From Pterois miles (taxonomy: Eukaryota; Chordata; Actinopteri; Perciformes; Scorpaenidae): a stretch of DNA of 64,000 bases. Position 1 is the first letter of the stretch, and each line of letters begins with the position of its first letter. The notes under the pieces are model-generated. The model did not search any database and was not told the origin of the DNA. It saw only the letters and a list, made by a program, of their open reading frames with translations. The stretch covers positions 1 to 64,000 of the forward strand of contig CAMQGK010000240.1 of assembly GCA_947000775.1 (NCBI GenBank). The letters run 5' to 3'. The position numbers and the translations under genes are program-made. This document shows positions 36,675 through 49,100 of the stretch, in pieces.

Positions 36675-39600
36675 TCACGGCTTTCTGCCCTTCTTGCGTA
36701 GCGACTGTCCTTCTCCAGAGAAGGCTTTGAACCTGTTCATGGCATCATCCTGGGAGGATTAAAAGAGATTTAAAAATAGTTATAATTACAAAATTATAGT
36801 GTTACATGAGATAGCGTATTGAGAGAATTCAGTACAAACAGAGAATGAATTACACAATCAGACTGTTTAAGTTTAAGGTCTATGAACAAAAAGGCTGTAC
36901 TGGAAAGGTGTGACAAAACTGTATGAAATACTGTAAATACAGCTTAGTTAATGTACAAATATATGATAAAATCCTTCATATTTCTTACATCATCAACAAT
37001 TTTCTTGGGCAGAGGCCTCGAGTTTCGGATGAAGGTGATTCTGCCAACTTTGAATTCGTAGTTGGGAATGCCTCTGTGAGATAAAGATTGGAGATAACAG
37101 TTAGATATTTACACTTAAGGCCAAAACACCGGTAGAATGGTTCAATGTTCAGTGATGTGTACTTAAATAAAGATTGAACAGATGCCACTAAGGGTTTCCA
37201 CACAGTGTGGAACTCTGACCATCTCATGTCACATCATGAAACTGTATAAAGGTAATGTTTGACACACTAGCTGTCAGACACTGAGACTATTGTTACATTT
37301 AGCAACTTGTTGAATGGCCAAACTATGAATTACATCCACTAAAAACAAGCTGGCCATGTTGTGTGACATCAAAACAAGATGTCGTGGGGACACAAGTGAG
37401 CAACAAGCAGCAGCGAGTTTAATCTCTAAACCTAAAGATGGAAAATTAGAAGGGTGAACACACGGGGGCATGGTTTGGCTATTCTCCAACAGGCATAAGA
37501 CTTCAGTGTTTCCAGCTTTTGTCATTTCCTGCCATGCTCTACTGTACCAGAGTGGTCAACAGTCACTCACAGGGATATAGTTTATACAATAGTTTGTACA
37601 TCAGTCCATGTACAAAGCCAGAATATTTGTCCAGAACTTTGTCTATAACACAATCTGCTGTGCCTCACCACCTCACACTGTATGTCCAAAATCAGCCCAC
37701 CAACCGACCTACAACCAACCGATGGAAGATTTATCTGAGAAATCTTGTCCACGATAGCCGAAAGGCTAAAAATACATAATGTGGACTGCCTGTTGGCTAA
37801 TGCTGTGTTCATTATACAATCAACAAAGCAACAGGCAACAAGCCATTTTCAATGGAAGCTGCAAAGTGACACCCATCACTGCGAAATGAATGTGACACAT
37901 CATAAATAAAGCTGGTCTCAACTTTTTTCAGCACTCCAATGACTCGGTGAAGTGACAACTAACTACGTATGTTTTTGTTCCATCTAAAAAAAAAAATGCA
38001 GTTAGCTAGTTCTCAGTGCTATTTAACAACATAAGTATGCCAACAAACACTTGAGCAAGCACTTCAAAGGTCACAACAAAGTCGGCCACGCATGGCTCAT
38101 TGTGTGAACATACTATTAGAGCATAAAGGCACTAAATTTGAAAATCAAAGCAAATCTATGATTGAGTGATTGCCTCCACGCGACTCTCTCCATTGCGACG
38201 ACTGGCAACTAACAGAGCTAACAGTGAAAACATCAACAGAGCTGATAGAGTTAACAGCTGTAAGCACCGTGTAAGCACAGTGCAGAGTGGCAGCAATCAG
38301 CTAACCAGTGGGGCACACACACTGGAACTCACGAGCAATAACATGCACATGTGGCCGGACCGACTAAACAAAGCAGAGAAGCTCAGATTACACCACACAC
38401 AGAAGGAGAACTTCCTTCTCTGCTCAGACATTATTTCCCTATAGCTTTACGCAGTAATTAGATGTTTGCTGCTATATTAGTGCTCTGGATATCTAATTTA
38501 GCACCATTAAGGTGCCAACCATGAACCACAACATCCTCAGATCAAGAAACTGGTTGTTATGTCATTCCTTATCTCTCTACCCCGGTCATCTTCCTATTGT
38601 CTTTTGTCTGAGAAGGGACTTTATAATGCTTCAGAGTTATCATGTTGGATTATTAAACAACTGTGTTACAATAACTAATTTCTTGGCTACTTCATGTCTA
38701 CATGTATAAAATACTGAACATCACCTTTTGATGTCACTTGGGCAGAGAGGGACGGGGCTGGGCTCGATCCCTTTTGTTTTACCATCCAAACGATTGCCGG
38801 AGCCGGTGAAAGCCTGAGGATAAGAAAGAGATTAGATACATTAGCTCCAATAATTAAAGTGATCAGTAGTGATAAGGATACTTATTCGTCTCTAACACAC
38901 AGCAACATGTACTCACTCTGAATCCCAGGTCCATGTCTGCGTAGCTGGTGGTATCTGCTTCTTCCTCCTGTGAAGAAATTTCTTTTATCAAACTGTTCAG
39001 AGCACAATTTGTACAGGAACCTTCAGGATTTGGTCCTTACTGTCGGTTCTTCCTGATGCTGAGGTCGTCGTTCAGGCTCTTTGTAACCCAGCGGAGCATC
39101 AAAATCCACCTGAGAAACAGAGTCACAACAAATTCAGTGGAGAACACAACAGAATAATAGAACTGCTGTCCATGATAAATACAGAGGATCTTACGTTCAT
39201 GTCGCACTCAATGATGGACACTGCTTTATCTGGCTTGGTCTCCATTACTCGCAGCTCATATATCTGAAACAACAACAATTCCATTATCAGATGTACGGAG
39301 TAGAAAAAAAGAAAGCCAAAAGCATATTCAAATATTAGTCCAACACTGATTTAATGAAGTAAATTTACCTTTTCATTGTAGTTGATAGCTACGACATCAC
39401 CAGTTGTCAAGCAGGCAAAGTTTCTCAATGCATTCTCCAGTCTGCAATAAAGAGACAATGCAGTTAATCACTATATTAAACACAAAATGTGAAAAAGCTA
39501 AACTCAGTGTTCCTAACTGATATTTCTTACACTGCCTTGGGGTTTGTAATGTCCAGGAAGTCGGGGCTCTGCGGCTGGAACTTTGAGTAAGTGGCCACCA

Positions 39601-41750
39601 TGAGGTTAACACTTTCCACTTGGACCAGACCACCTTCCTCCAGCAGGAGATTCTGCATCATCTGCAGCAAACAAAATGAAGAAAAAAAAATCAGTGCTGC
39701 CTTAAAGGATTCTTACAAAGTGGCTGTGAAAGCATTTAATCAGCAGAGAACATTTCAGACGCAGACATTAAACTGGTATCTGTTTCTCACCCAGTGTGGC
39801 AGATAACAGATTCCCTCGTCTGCCACAAACTCCAGAACGCCACAGTGCGTCATTCTGTCTGAGTTCTTGTTGGTCAGCTTGAACAGCATTGGATAGGTTA
39901 TGTTCAGCCTGCCTGTACAAGGAAGCGGAGCAGAAAGGTAAGATTCACGGAAGGTTCATGCAGGTCTTTTATAATGAAGAGGTGTTTGATTTAACTTCTA
40001 CTTACTGAGCTGGTCGAGAGCTGATGGTGGCATTATTACTGAAAAAGAAATAGTTCATTGGTTGTGAAAATAAGATCACATCAACACCTTTGCTTCAATT
40101 TAAGTTTTTGAATTCATATAAGTTGGGTATGATATCAGTATGTTAACAGTCAAGTCCTCAAAAACGACGAGAGGTGACGGCAGCAAGCAACGTTAGTGAC
40201 TTCGGCCCATGCAGGAAAAGTTAAAGTTTAGTTTGTCCGTTCCAGGCTACTGTTGAAACATGGCAGTGCAACATGGCTGACTCCGTCTAGAGGACTCACT
40301 CCCTATGTAGATATAAACGGCTCATTCTAATGTAACATAAACATATCAATTCTTATTTTCAGGTGATTATACACTAAAGAAAACATACTTATTAATAATA
40401 TATTCCACTTCTGCCAATAAATCCCCCTAAAATCAGACAACTTGGTCCTTTTGATAATGTTAGTGTCTATATCACCTTGCAGACAAAAGGGCAAAGTACC
40501 ATTATTCTGGGAAATTACGGGGAATCTTCTATAAAACTTAATGTATCTGTCAACACCGTGGTTTACTTCATCAAAAAATGCATCTAGAACTAAATGGGAA
40601 AGAGGTTGAACTGACAAACCTTTATCAAACCTAGATTCACAGACTTGTGCATACAGGCCTATAACTTATATAATAAAAAGTTGGCTGCACCAGACATAGA
40701 CACAGCTGAACATGACTCAACACAATTAACTAATCAATTCAACAGTAGAAAGCATTAGGCCATCCTTGACCTAAGAAATTCGTTGTTGATTAGTTAATCA
40801 ACATATCTGTGAAACTGTGTTCCCCCACAAAGAATCACAAAAAAGCAACACTTTAAATTTTGTGTTTATCAGAGATGTGCTGATACGTCTCTTAGAAATA
40901 AGTCTCTCAGCATAAAAAAGCAAAATAAACAACTAAAGAAAGCTTAGTCGCCTAAGTCGACGAATCAACTAAAAGGGGGCAGCCCTAGAAAGCAGGAATG
41001 ACTAATGGTGAGGTAGCGCATGTTTCTAGTGACTTCATGATCAATCTGCACTTTTAACTGAATTTCCTTTTAGACCTCTGAAGGCAAGAAACAGTGAAAG
41101 CTAGTACAAAAACAGCCCTCTGAGTGAGGAGAAGTCTTTGGGGTGGGCCATCAAAATCTGGGAAAACCTGCATCAAAACAGGTTCCATAAGTTTAACTGG
41201 GACGAGAAATATAAGGACTGTTTGGAGTAAAAAAACAGTGTAGACTAAAGAGTATCTTTTTTCAATTCGCATATGCAACAAAGGAAAGACACAAACCCAT
41301 GTAACTGTTCACTATAAATTCCTGTGTTTACAATATATTTTCCTGGCAGTGTATGACAGTAGACGAACATCATTTGACAATACTAATACTTACTTTTTCC
41401 TCCTTTCTCCACGTCGGAACGGTCGTTTGGACCTGCCAGCATGGACACCGAGTAGCAGCGGTACTGAGTGGAGAAACGGTTCTGAAACCCCCGGGACATC
41501 GGGTGGTCGAATGCGTGGAAGGAAAACTGTGGAACAAACCAGATCCTACTAATAAAACTCCCCATATTTACGGTACTTCTACGTGTGTTGTAACATCCAC
41601 GTAGGACTTTAATTCCATCATGACAGGGCAGCTTTCTGTTGCTGTCGTGTTGTTGTTGGTAGCTAGCTAACGTTAAACTGCTCCAAGTACGACTTGTTTT
41701 AACATAAATGTGTCGTCAACGTTGAACCAAATCAAAGTGTTACTCACCAT
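36675..41750 (-). CDS. ufd1: Ubiquitin recognition factor UFD1 (p97/VCP cofactor)
   Basis: UFD1 pairs with NPL4 and the p97 ATPase to extract polyubiquitinated proteins, e.g. in ER-associated degradation. Coding exons in order: 41750-41748, 41526-41394, 40038-40006, 39912-39791, 39661-39531, 39441-39369, 39263-39195, 39109-39041, 38967-38917, 38813-38725, 37073-36989, 36749-36675. They total 933 nt, giving 310 residues (human 307). Exon 1 contributes only the ATG. The double-psi beta-barrel N domain runs from about residue 18 to 195 (NRFSTQYRCYSVSML, MPPSALDQL, GVLEFVADEGICYLPHWMM, MNVDFDAPLGY). The tail has the NPL4/p97-binding segments and ends AFSGEGQSLRKKGRKP. All junctions are GT-AG and in frame. 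Human 22q11.2 has the same neighbours mrpl40 and c22orf39. Confidence 0.96.
40130..40450. repeat. Putative dispersed repeat in ufd1 intron
   Basis: Contains TGTTGAAACATGGCAGTGCA, CCCTATGTAGATATAAACGG, CTTATTTTCAGGTGATTATA and TCTGCCAATAAATCCCCCTA. I recall near-identical stretches as common repeats in percomorph introns; there is no second copy in this window to prove it. Confidence 0.4.
40700..40990. repeat. Remnant hAT-like MITE in ufd1 intron
   Basis: Ends in GGGGGCAGCCCTAG and includes GATTAGTTAATCAAC and CGCCTAAGTCGACGAATCAA, resembling the GGGCTGC-ended fish MITE group seen also at 48780-49062. The left boundary is not clear. Confidence 0.35.
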
Positions 41751-41960
41751 GACGACAGTTTGGGTCTTTGGTTGTCAAACGACTCAAATCAAAATGTCCG
41801 ATTTTGTTTTCTTATTTGTAAATTTTGCATATGAAGTGGTAAGCTGCGACTTTCCACTGTTGTCTTCCGCTTCTTCCGGAAGTGTACCAGCGGGGGTAGG
41901 AAGTGACGACAAGATGGACGTTAGCCAATCACAGCAGCCCATTGAAATAACAGTCGCTTT
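41751..41960 (-). promoter_or_regulatory. ufd1: ufd1 promoter region
   Basis: Upstream of the minus-strand ATG lie a palindromic ETS-type site (TTCCGGAAGTG, 41875-41885), a YY1-like AAGATGG (41910-41916) and a CCAAT context (AGCCAATCACAG, 41923-41934). There is no TATA box in the usual place. This is a typical housekeeping promoter set. The assignment is by motif and position only. Confidence 0.5.
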
Positions 41961-42109
41961 TCTGCAGACTCATCATGGAGGTTTCCTCATTTTGACACGA
42001 ACACAACTTTCTATTTGGTTCTGTAAATTTACATATGAGCTGTGGAAAGATGTCAACAGTTTTATACTTGACAACATGTTCTCTCTATATATTTCTTCTC
42101 TATAGAAAT

Positions 42110-43143
42110 ATATTTGGTTACTATGATTACAGTGCCAATAATGCATTTTTCTTCAATCAAATTTTAATTCTCGCCAAATTCCTTTCACAGATGTAAATTT
42201 ACAAAAAAAAAAAAAAAGCTTTATGTCTTTGTATTTCTGAAGGAAATTGAATGTCAACAATTTCTTTCTCACAAAACAAAAACACACCTGTGGAAACTAT
42301 AACGTTTTGAAGTGAAGTTATTGTCATAATCACGTTTTTCTTTTTTTATGATGGATTTGTTAATTTTTTTGTTTGGCACTGCTTTTTGCTTATGTTTTCA
42401 CTATGCTTCATCTAAATGTGAGTGATTTCTTTTGTTATTTTGTTTACTGACAGTTTTGAAATTTAAAAAAAAATATAAAAAATTGAAAGACCACAACTTC
42501 CCCATACAAATTTTAAAAATGAAAATTTTACATAAGATATTCCTTTATTAGTCCCACAGTGGGGAAACATTACATTGCATTATGTTAAAGGTTTCTCTAA
42601 AAGTTGCACTTCTATAAAGTTGGATTCTTTTTTTTTTTTTTTAAATTGTCAAAATAGAGGATGCAACAGAGACCGTGATTTGCTGACTTTTAGTCTCTTG
42701 CATGAATCAGATGATACTATCTGACATCTGACCACAAGGTCCATTCAAGTGCTTTTGAGTTTATGAACTTTCACCTGTTTTTGGAACAGCTACTAAATAG
42801 ACTTTGTGGTGAGTCTGTTTGCATAAATCACACATTAGCCTCATTCAGTGCCACACAATTTTAATGAGTCTTATGAAGACCAAATCAGACAAACATAACT
42901 GACAGCAGCACACTGATAACAAGTTAAAAGTCATGATAGAGCTCTAGTTGAAAACTGTACATGTCACAGATACAGTATATAAAATACAAAAGTGACAAAA
43001 GGCAGTGTTGTGGTTTTGTAGTTGCACTTTGAGAGAACATTTAAAGGTCTACAGAGGCGCTCTAATGGTAAGGAAGAGAGCTCAACATAAGTCTCTGATC
43101 AAGTGTAAAATATAATCTTCTGCCTTGTTTTTGATGTAAGCCT
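42110..43143. other. Intergenic DNA between ufd1 and dhx37
   Basis: AT-rich, about 1 kb, with several poly-A/T runs. A retroposon tail fragment TATTCCTTTATTAGTCCCAC lies at 42538-42557. The part next to 43143 would be the dhx37 3' UTR. No gene was seen. Confidence 0.5.
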
Positions 43144-46100
43144 TCATAATGGAGGCCAACTTTTGGCTACTTCTTGATGCAAGGCTTCAGGTAACCACTG
43201 GCAGTATGCAGACAACAGGACTGTAGGAGGAGGAAAAACACAGGACAAGATTAAATGACAAAAAGGAAAATTAATCAGACTCAGGTAAGTCATGCCTAGC
43301 ACATTAAATCCTCACATTTATCTTCAGTTTTCCAGACAGAGAGGAGGGCCTCTCTGCTGTCAATCCTCTTTGATACAAGCGCTCCCAGCAAAGCCTCCGT
43401 CCTGGGCTGCAGCCTGAAGCAGCAAAGACACAACAGTAAGAGAAAAGCGCTTCCTGGAAACAAGTCAGTTTGTTTGATTGACAAAATAAGACATCAGTGT
43501 GTGTGAGACAGCGCTAACTTACTTTGCCCATGTTTTCATCATGATGGACGGGTTTGAGAGAAGGTGGCCGCTGTGTTTCTTTAGTTCAGGACAAACCTGC
43601 AAAAAAAAGTCAAAGCAAACATTATTTCACAACACTCAAGGCCAATTTTGAGGAAACCATTATAGTAGTCTCAGAGTAGCTCTTTTTTTAACTGTACCTG
43701 TCCCTCAAGCAGAAACCTGGCGAACAGTTTGTAACGCTCAAGGTCGTCTGGATATTCCATCTCCACTGCTGGCAGCTGCCAACCTACACGGACTGCAGGA
43801 GAAATACACAATTACACAAATGTAGGCAGAGACTCCTTTTCAACACAAACAGCCACGATGCTCAGCTGTAGGAAACATACAGAAGGTGCTCGGGCGGTGA
43901 CATCTGATGGTGCCGGTGGACGAACAGAACCACGGCGACGGCGACTCCAGAGGGGAGCCCAAATGACAATACTGAGGCAGAAGCTCAGGGATCCACACTG
44001 CTTCCACTGCTGACACACCTGACGAAGACAGAAAGGAAGACATTTCACCAGATGATGATTCAATTCATACAATTCAAGACGAATGTTGTTGTCCTAAATT
44101 TTGGCAGTTTAGAAATCTAGCTTGTTGACAGGATTTTCAGGGGACACACAATAAAAACAATGTCCCTTTATCAATATTGTGCAACACAGAAGTCATGCAT
44201 CTGCAAAAAGTTATGATTGACTAGAAATCATGTAAGCACATGTGAATTCAAAACTTTATTTTCTCAGCCATGTGAAGCAAAGAAATCGTTTAATCGAAAA
44301 GCAATCGTTTAACAGAAAAACTGTAAAAATCACAGAGAGAATATCAAGCAGCCTGGTGGAAATCTTCTGACATCAATGCTGTTTTCACACTGGCAAACAT
44401 GCTCATATGTGACTCTGATCTGTATTTAATGAGCCCGTTTCTTTCACATTTGACAGCTCTGTGACTCCTCACATACCGGATTCCACATCTGCCATTTTAT
44501 CAAAGCTCATTTACCTCTCATGTACATCTTGGTGGTCTCCATGATCTCCTGGTAGACGATGAACTCCGGCAGCGTTTTGAACAGCGCGGAGGTGGGATGA
44601 ATGAAAACCGGGTCGTCCAGAAGAGGCGTCTATGAAAAAAAGCATATAAAAGGTGAGAAGGTGAAGGAGAGTGATAGGAGACTCTCCTTAATGACAATCC
44701 CAGCCCTCAAGAGCAACTTGCCTTGTATCCATTCTTCCATTTTGGGTCCACTATATCTTCTGCATGTACACGCCTTGCGAGATGGTCTCCCAGTCCGGCA
44801 AGAACAATCTGCCGCAAGCAAATCACCTGGTGCTCAGTCGGCGGAGCCATTTTAGGATCTACAAACACTCCCACCTCTGAACACACTGCGTTCACTGGGG
44901 TGAGACAACACAAATGATTTTCATGTGTTGTTTCTGCAGCACATTATGCGTTACGGTAGGTGGTCTGTGAGTGTCTGTGTACCTGCGTTGGTAAGTTGTC
45001 CTCTGAGCTTCCTGATCTCCACCATGGCTTTATATCTCAGGCCGTTCTCCTCACAGAACTTGGGAGTACAACCGGCAAATTCACAAGCACCAACAGCACC
45101 TGTTGACACGTATACAGAAATATAGCAGAAACCTTGACTTAAACATTCTGTACAATAAAAACAGTTTTTTGTGTCTGTTTGGTTCGTCCGACTCAAACTG
45201 GTTTGTTTTCTATTTATTGGGATTCAGTTTCACAGTGCACAAATTAAAAAACCACCAAATCAAACAATTTGCTGAGGGGTGTGTATGAAGGAGCGACTGT
45301 ATCTTTGTCGTCTCGAGAGTTGACACTTCTTTGTTTTAATTTGTTTTTTTTTATTGAGGGTTTTTCCATTTTTATTGATAGTGAGAGACAGTAGTGAAAT
45401 GGGGAGACAGGAGATGACATGGAGTCAAGCGCACCCAGCAGGCCCCTAGAGAGAGCTGACACTTCTATGTAGGAAATCACTGACTGAAATATTGCTGTCA
45501 AAGACGCCAAAAATCTACTGTGCACATGAATCCACTCTCCTCAAGTTTACCTCAGTGACTTTATAAACATCACTGTTTTTGTGGGCTTTATTTAGCATAT
45601 TCTGCATGTTCTCTTTGGCACAGATGTCAAGCAAACATCAGACTTCGGCAGAAGTCCAGCTTGATCCTCTCCCACTCATGTTAGCCTGGCGTTTATCTGT
45701 GTCTATCTCAACAAATGCCCATGCAGGCAGCCTGCCTTTAGGTCCCAAACCAGAGTATGATTACTGTGCTAACAACTGCCCAAATAAACCGCACCTGAGT
45801 TTGATTATAACAGACTAAACGTTGGCTTGTGGAAGTGCCCTAAAATTCCACCCATTTTGCCAACTGTAGACTTTTGCAGCACCATAACTCCTCCTCAACC
45901 AAGTCTCAGTTACATCCCTCAGATCAAATACCTCCTGATGTTTAGTCTCACCCTGAAATCCTACTTCCTGCTGGAACCTGAGAGAAAATTACATTTTTGA
46001 AGCCACGTCATGGGACCTTTAAAGGTCAACATAAGACTTAACAGATTTCAGTCTATAGTACAACAATACTGTCCAGTATTATAACGTGAACAAGAAGAAA

Positions 46101-49100
46101 GCTTACCCAGCATGACCATGAGGTCCCCCAGCAGGAGCGACGCTCCTTGCCCAGCCCACAACCTCCTCATTTGGGTGAGCCGAGCTTGACGCTGGGTGAG
46201 CTTGGAACTTTCATCTTCACTACGTGCAGGTCTGAGGAAAAACAAAAAATATATTATGATTTTATTTTTATTGTATTTTTAGAGGGAGATAGCTTGTCAG
46301 CAGTAGATGTCACATAGTGGTGTACATCATCAGCTGGGAACATGAAGATTAATTTGAGATGCAGCTCAGCACTGTGTGACAAGTGGTTCTAGTCATAAAT
46401 CAGAAATAAACATGAATTAATTAATCAGAATACATAGTGAAAGTGTATAAGGGCAGAGAACATTGTGATGGGATAATATGATGACCATCCCCTTGCTCTA
46501 TTATGTCTCATATGTTGTCGCAGCAATTTTTGGGTTGAAACCAATTGTTACAGTTTGGGTGCTAAATTTATCTATTTTTTACCACTCACGAATTGTTAAA
46601 AACGGTCAAAACTCACCCCAAAACACCCCATTAATCCATAAACAGATATCATTAGAGCAAACGTGTATCCTCACCTGTTAAGGTCTTCAAAGATCTCCCG
46701 GACTGTCATGGCTGCTACGATAGCAATGACGTAGGGCAGGCAGTCCTGCTGCTTACCGAGAGCTAACATTTTAGCGTAACGCGGCGCCACGGGGAATGAA
46801 GCCATCGCTCTGCCCAGAGGGGTGATGGGACAGCTCAGCCTCGCTTGCTCCATCTCCTTTACCCTGTCAAGAAAATAAATAGTTTACAAGTGTGGTCATG
46901 TGATATGACTAACAATTAGCTCAATTTGTCCAGTCACACTGGTAATCTAAGACATATGCATCATTTTAAACAATTAATAAGCAGCTTTTATTCCTCTCTG
47001 CTATTTGGCCGGTGGGGAAGTACAGTATGTGATTATTATTTAGCAGAATAAGATGAACTATGTTGATGATGATACTTAACAGCCCCTCCTTTTGCAACCA
47101 GCTTTCATCTACCTATTAATTTTGTTAGTATTAATCTTATTATATTTCTAAGCCTTTCCTTTTTAATGATCCTGATTATTAGAACGATTTTTAATTATTT
47201 TCTACTCACCCATTATTGTTATTATTATTATTATTATATTTGTTTGGCTGTTTCTACTTGCTTTTATTTAATTTCTTTATTTTCTCTACTTTTTCTTCTT
47301 TATATGTATATTTTTTATATTTCTTTATTTTTTTTCCCCTCACATAAAAAAAATTCTGCTTTTGGATCGTTGTAAATTATACGTTCTAGACCTGCTCTGT
47401 ATGAAAAATGTCTTGAGATAACCTCTGTTATGATTTGAAGCTGTGTAAAAATGAATTGAATGGAATTTATGATTATATTATGGCATGTTGGCATTGACAT
47501 TGTTTGATAAAATGATTCTTTACCTTGAAGAAGAGAATACGTTTGGTCTAGGTGAGTCAATACATTAAAAAAAAACAATACAACAAAACAACAAAACAAA
47601 ACATTTTTAAACAAAAGGCTTCATTAAAGGGAAGAAAATCAGCATCTACTTCATACTTGGTGGATGTATGGAGTGCTGTGTATTTTTGCAGAAAATAAGC
47701 TCTGTGACAGGTTAATAATTATTTTTTTAAGTGTAAATGCAGTTGCTGAAGTAAAAAGCTAATGTTAGGCTATAAAGAAACTATAGCACGGTCACGTGAG
47801 CATGAATATAAACAACGAGGTTGTAAAGGCGGACAAGTCGTCGCGATGACGTTTTACAGTCTCATTTAGCCACTTGACACGTAAAAGCTTCAAAATTCAT
47901 GAGTGGGATATTTACTGATGTATTTTATGGCGTGGAACAAAATGTTCAGCTTGTGTTAACCACAGACCTTATGTCAGGTATCCAACTATAAACCCTTCAA
48001 AATAACTCTGACTTCCAGAAGTGCTAAAATGCTAACTAACTCGCGGGATGCAGGACTCATTCCTGCAGCATCCAGTTAGCATTTAGTTACCTTCCTGTGC
48101 GTGGCGGTTCTTTCAGAGCTCCCAACGAGACTAATAACTGCTCTGCTGCAACGAGAGCCTCGGCAGACGGAGATGTGGGGAAGGGAAAATTGACCACCTG
48201 CACAAACAGAAAATATGAAGCCGTTTATATGAGAAGACAACATTTCATTCAGAAGCCTGCTTGTAAGTTTGAGTTGTTCACTTTTTACTGACCTTATCTA
48301 TGTTGAGGTCCTTCATCTGTAAAACCAGGTCTTCTACAGGCCGGCGAGTGATCTCTGCCTCCGAGAACAAACTGAAGTCTCCAAACACTGCAGACGAGTA
48401 CAACCTGCATCATAGAAACACAAAAACGAACATCTGTGAATCCTCAAGAAAACAACCGTGACATTACATCGTCAGTCAAGTTTATAGTCCCGACCTGTAG
48501 CAGTGTCCCGGCTCTGTTCGTCCCGCTCTACCTGCCCTCTGGTTGGCTGAGGCCTGCGAGGTCCACGTGACCTTGAAGGACGAAACACCGGTCACTCGGT
48601 CGTAGAAACGTTTCTTGACTCGACCGCAGTCGACCACGTACTTGATGCCAGGGATGGTCAGAGACGTCTCGGCCACGTTGGTGGCGACCACACACAGACG
48701 AGTGCCAGGTGGAGGAGGTCTGAACACCTGCAGTCACACATACAAGATACTATCGTAGTAAAAGTTTATTTACTGGATGTAGAGCTGCAATGATTAATCG
48801 ATTAGTTGTCAACTATTTTCATAATCAATTTGAGTAATTCTGCAGATTCTGATTGATCTTAAATGTGAATATTTTCTGGTTTCTTTACTCTTCGATGACA
48901 GTAAACTGAATAGCTTTGAATTTTGGACAAAACAAGACATCTGAGGACATAACATTTTTCATCATTTTCTGACATTTTACAGAACAAACAATTAATCAAA
49001 TTAAAAATTAAAATAATCCACAGACTAAACAACAATGAAAATAATTGCTAGCTGTAGCCCTAACCTACACTATGGCCACCTTTTAGAATATCCCCAAATA

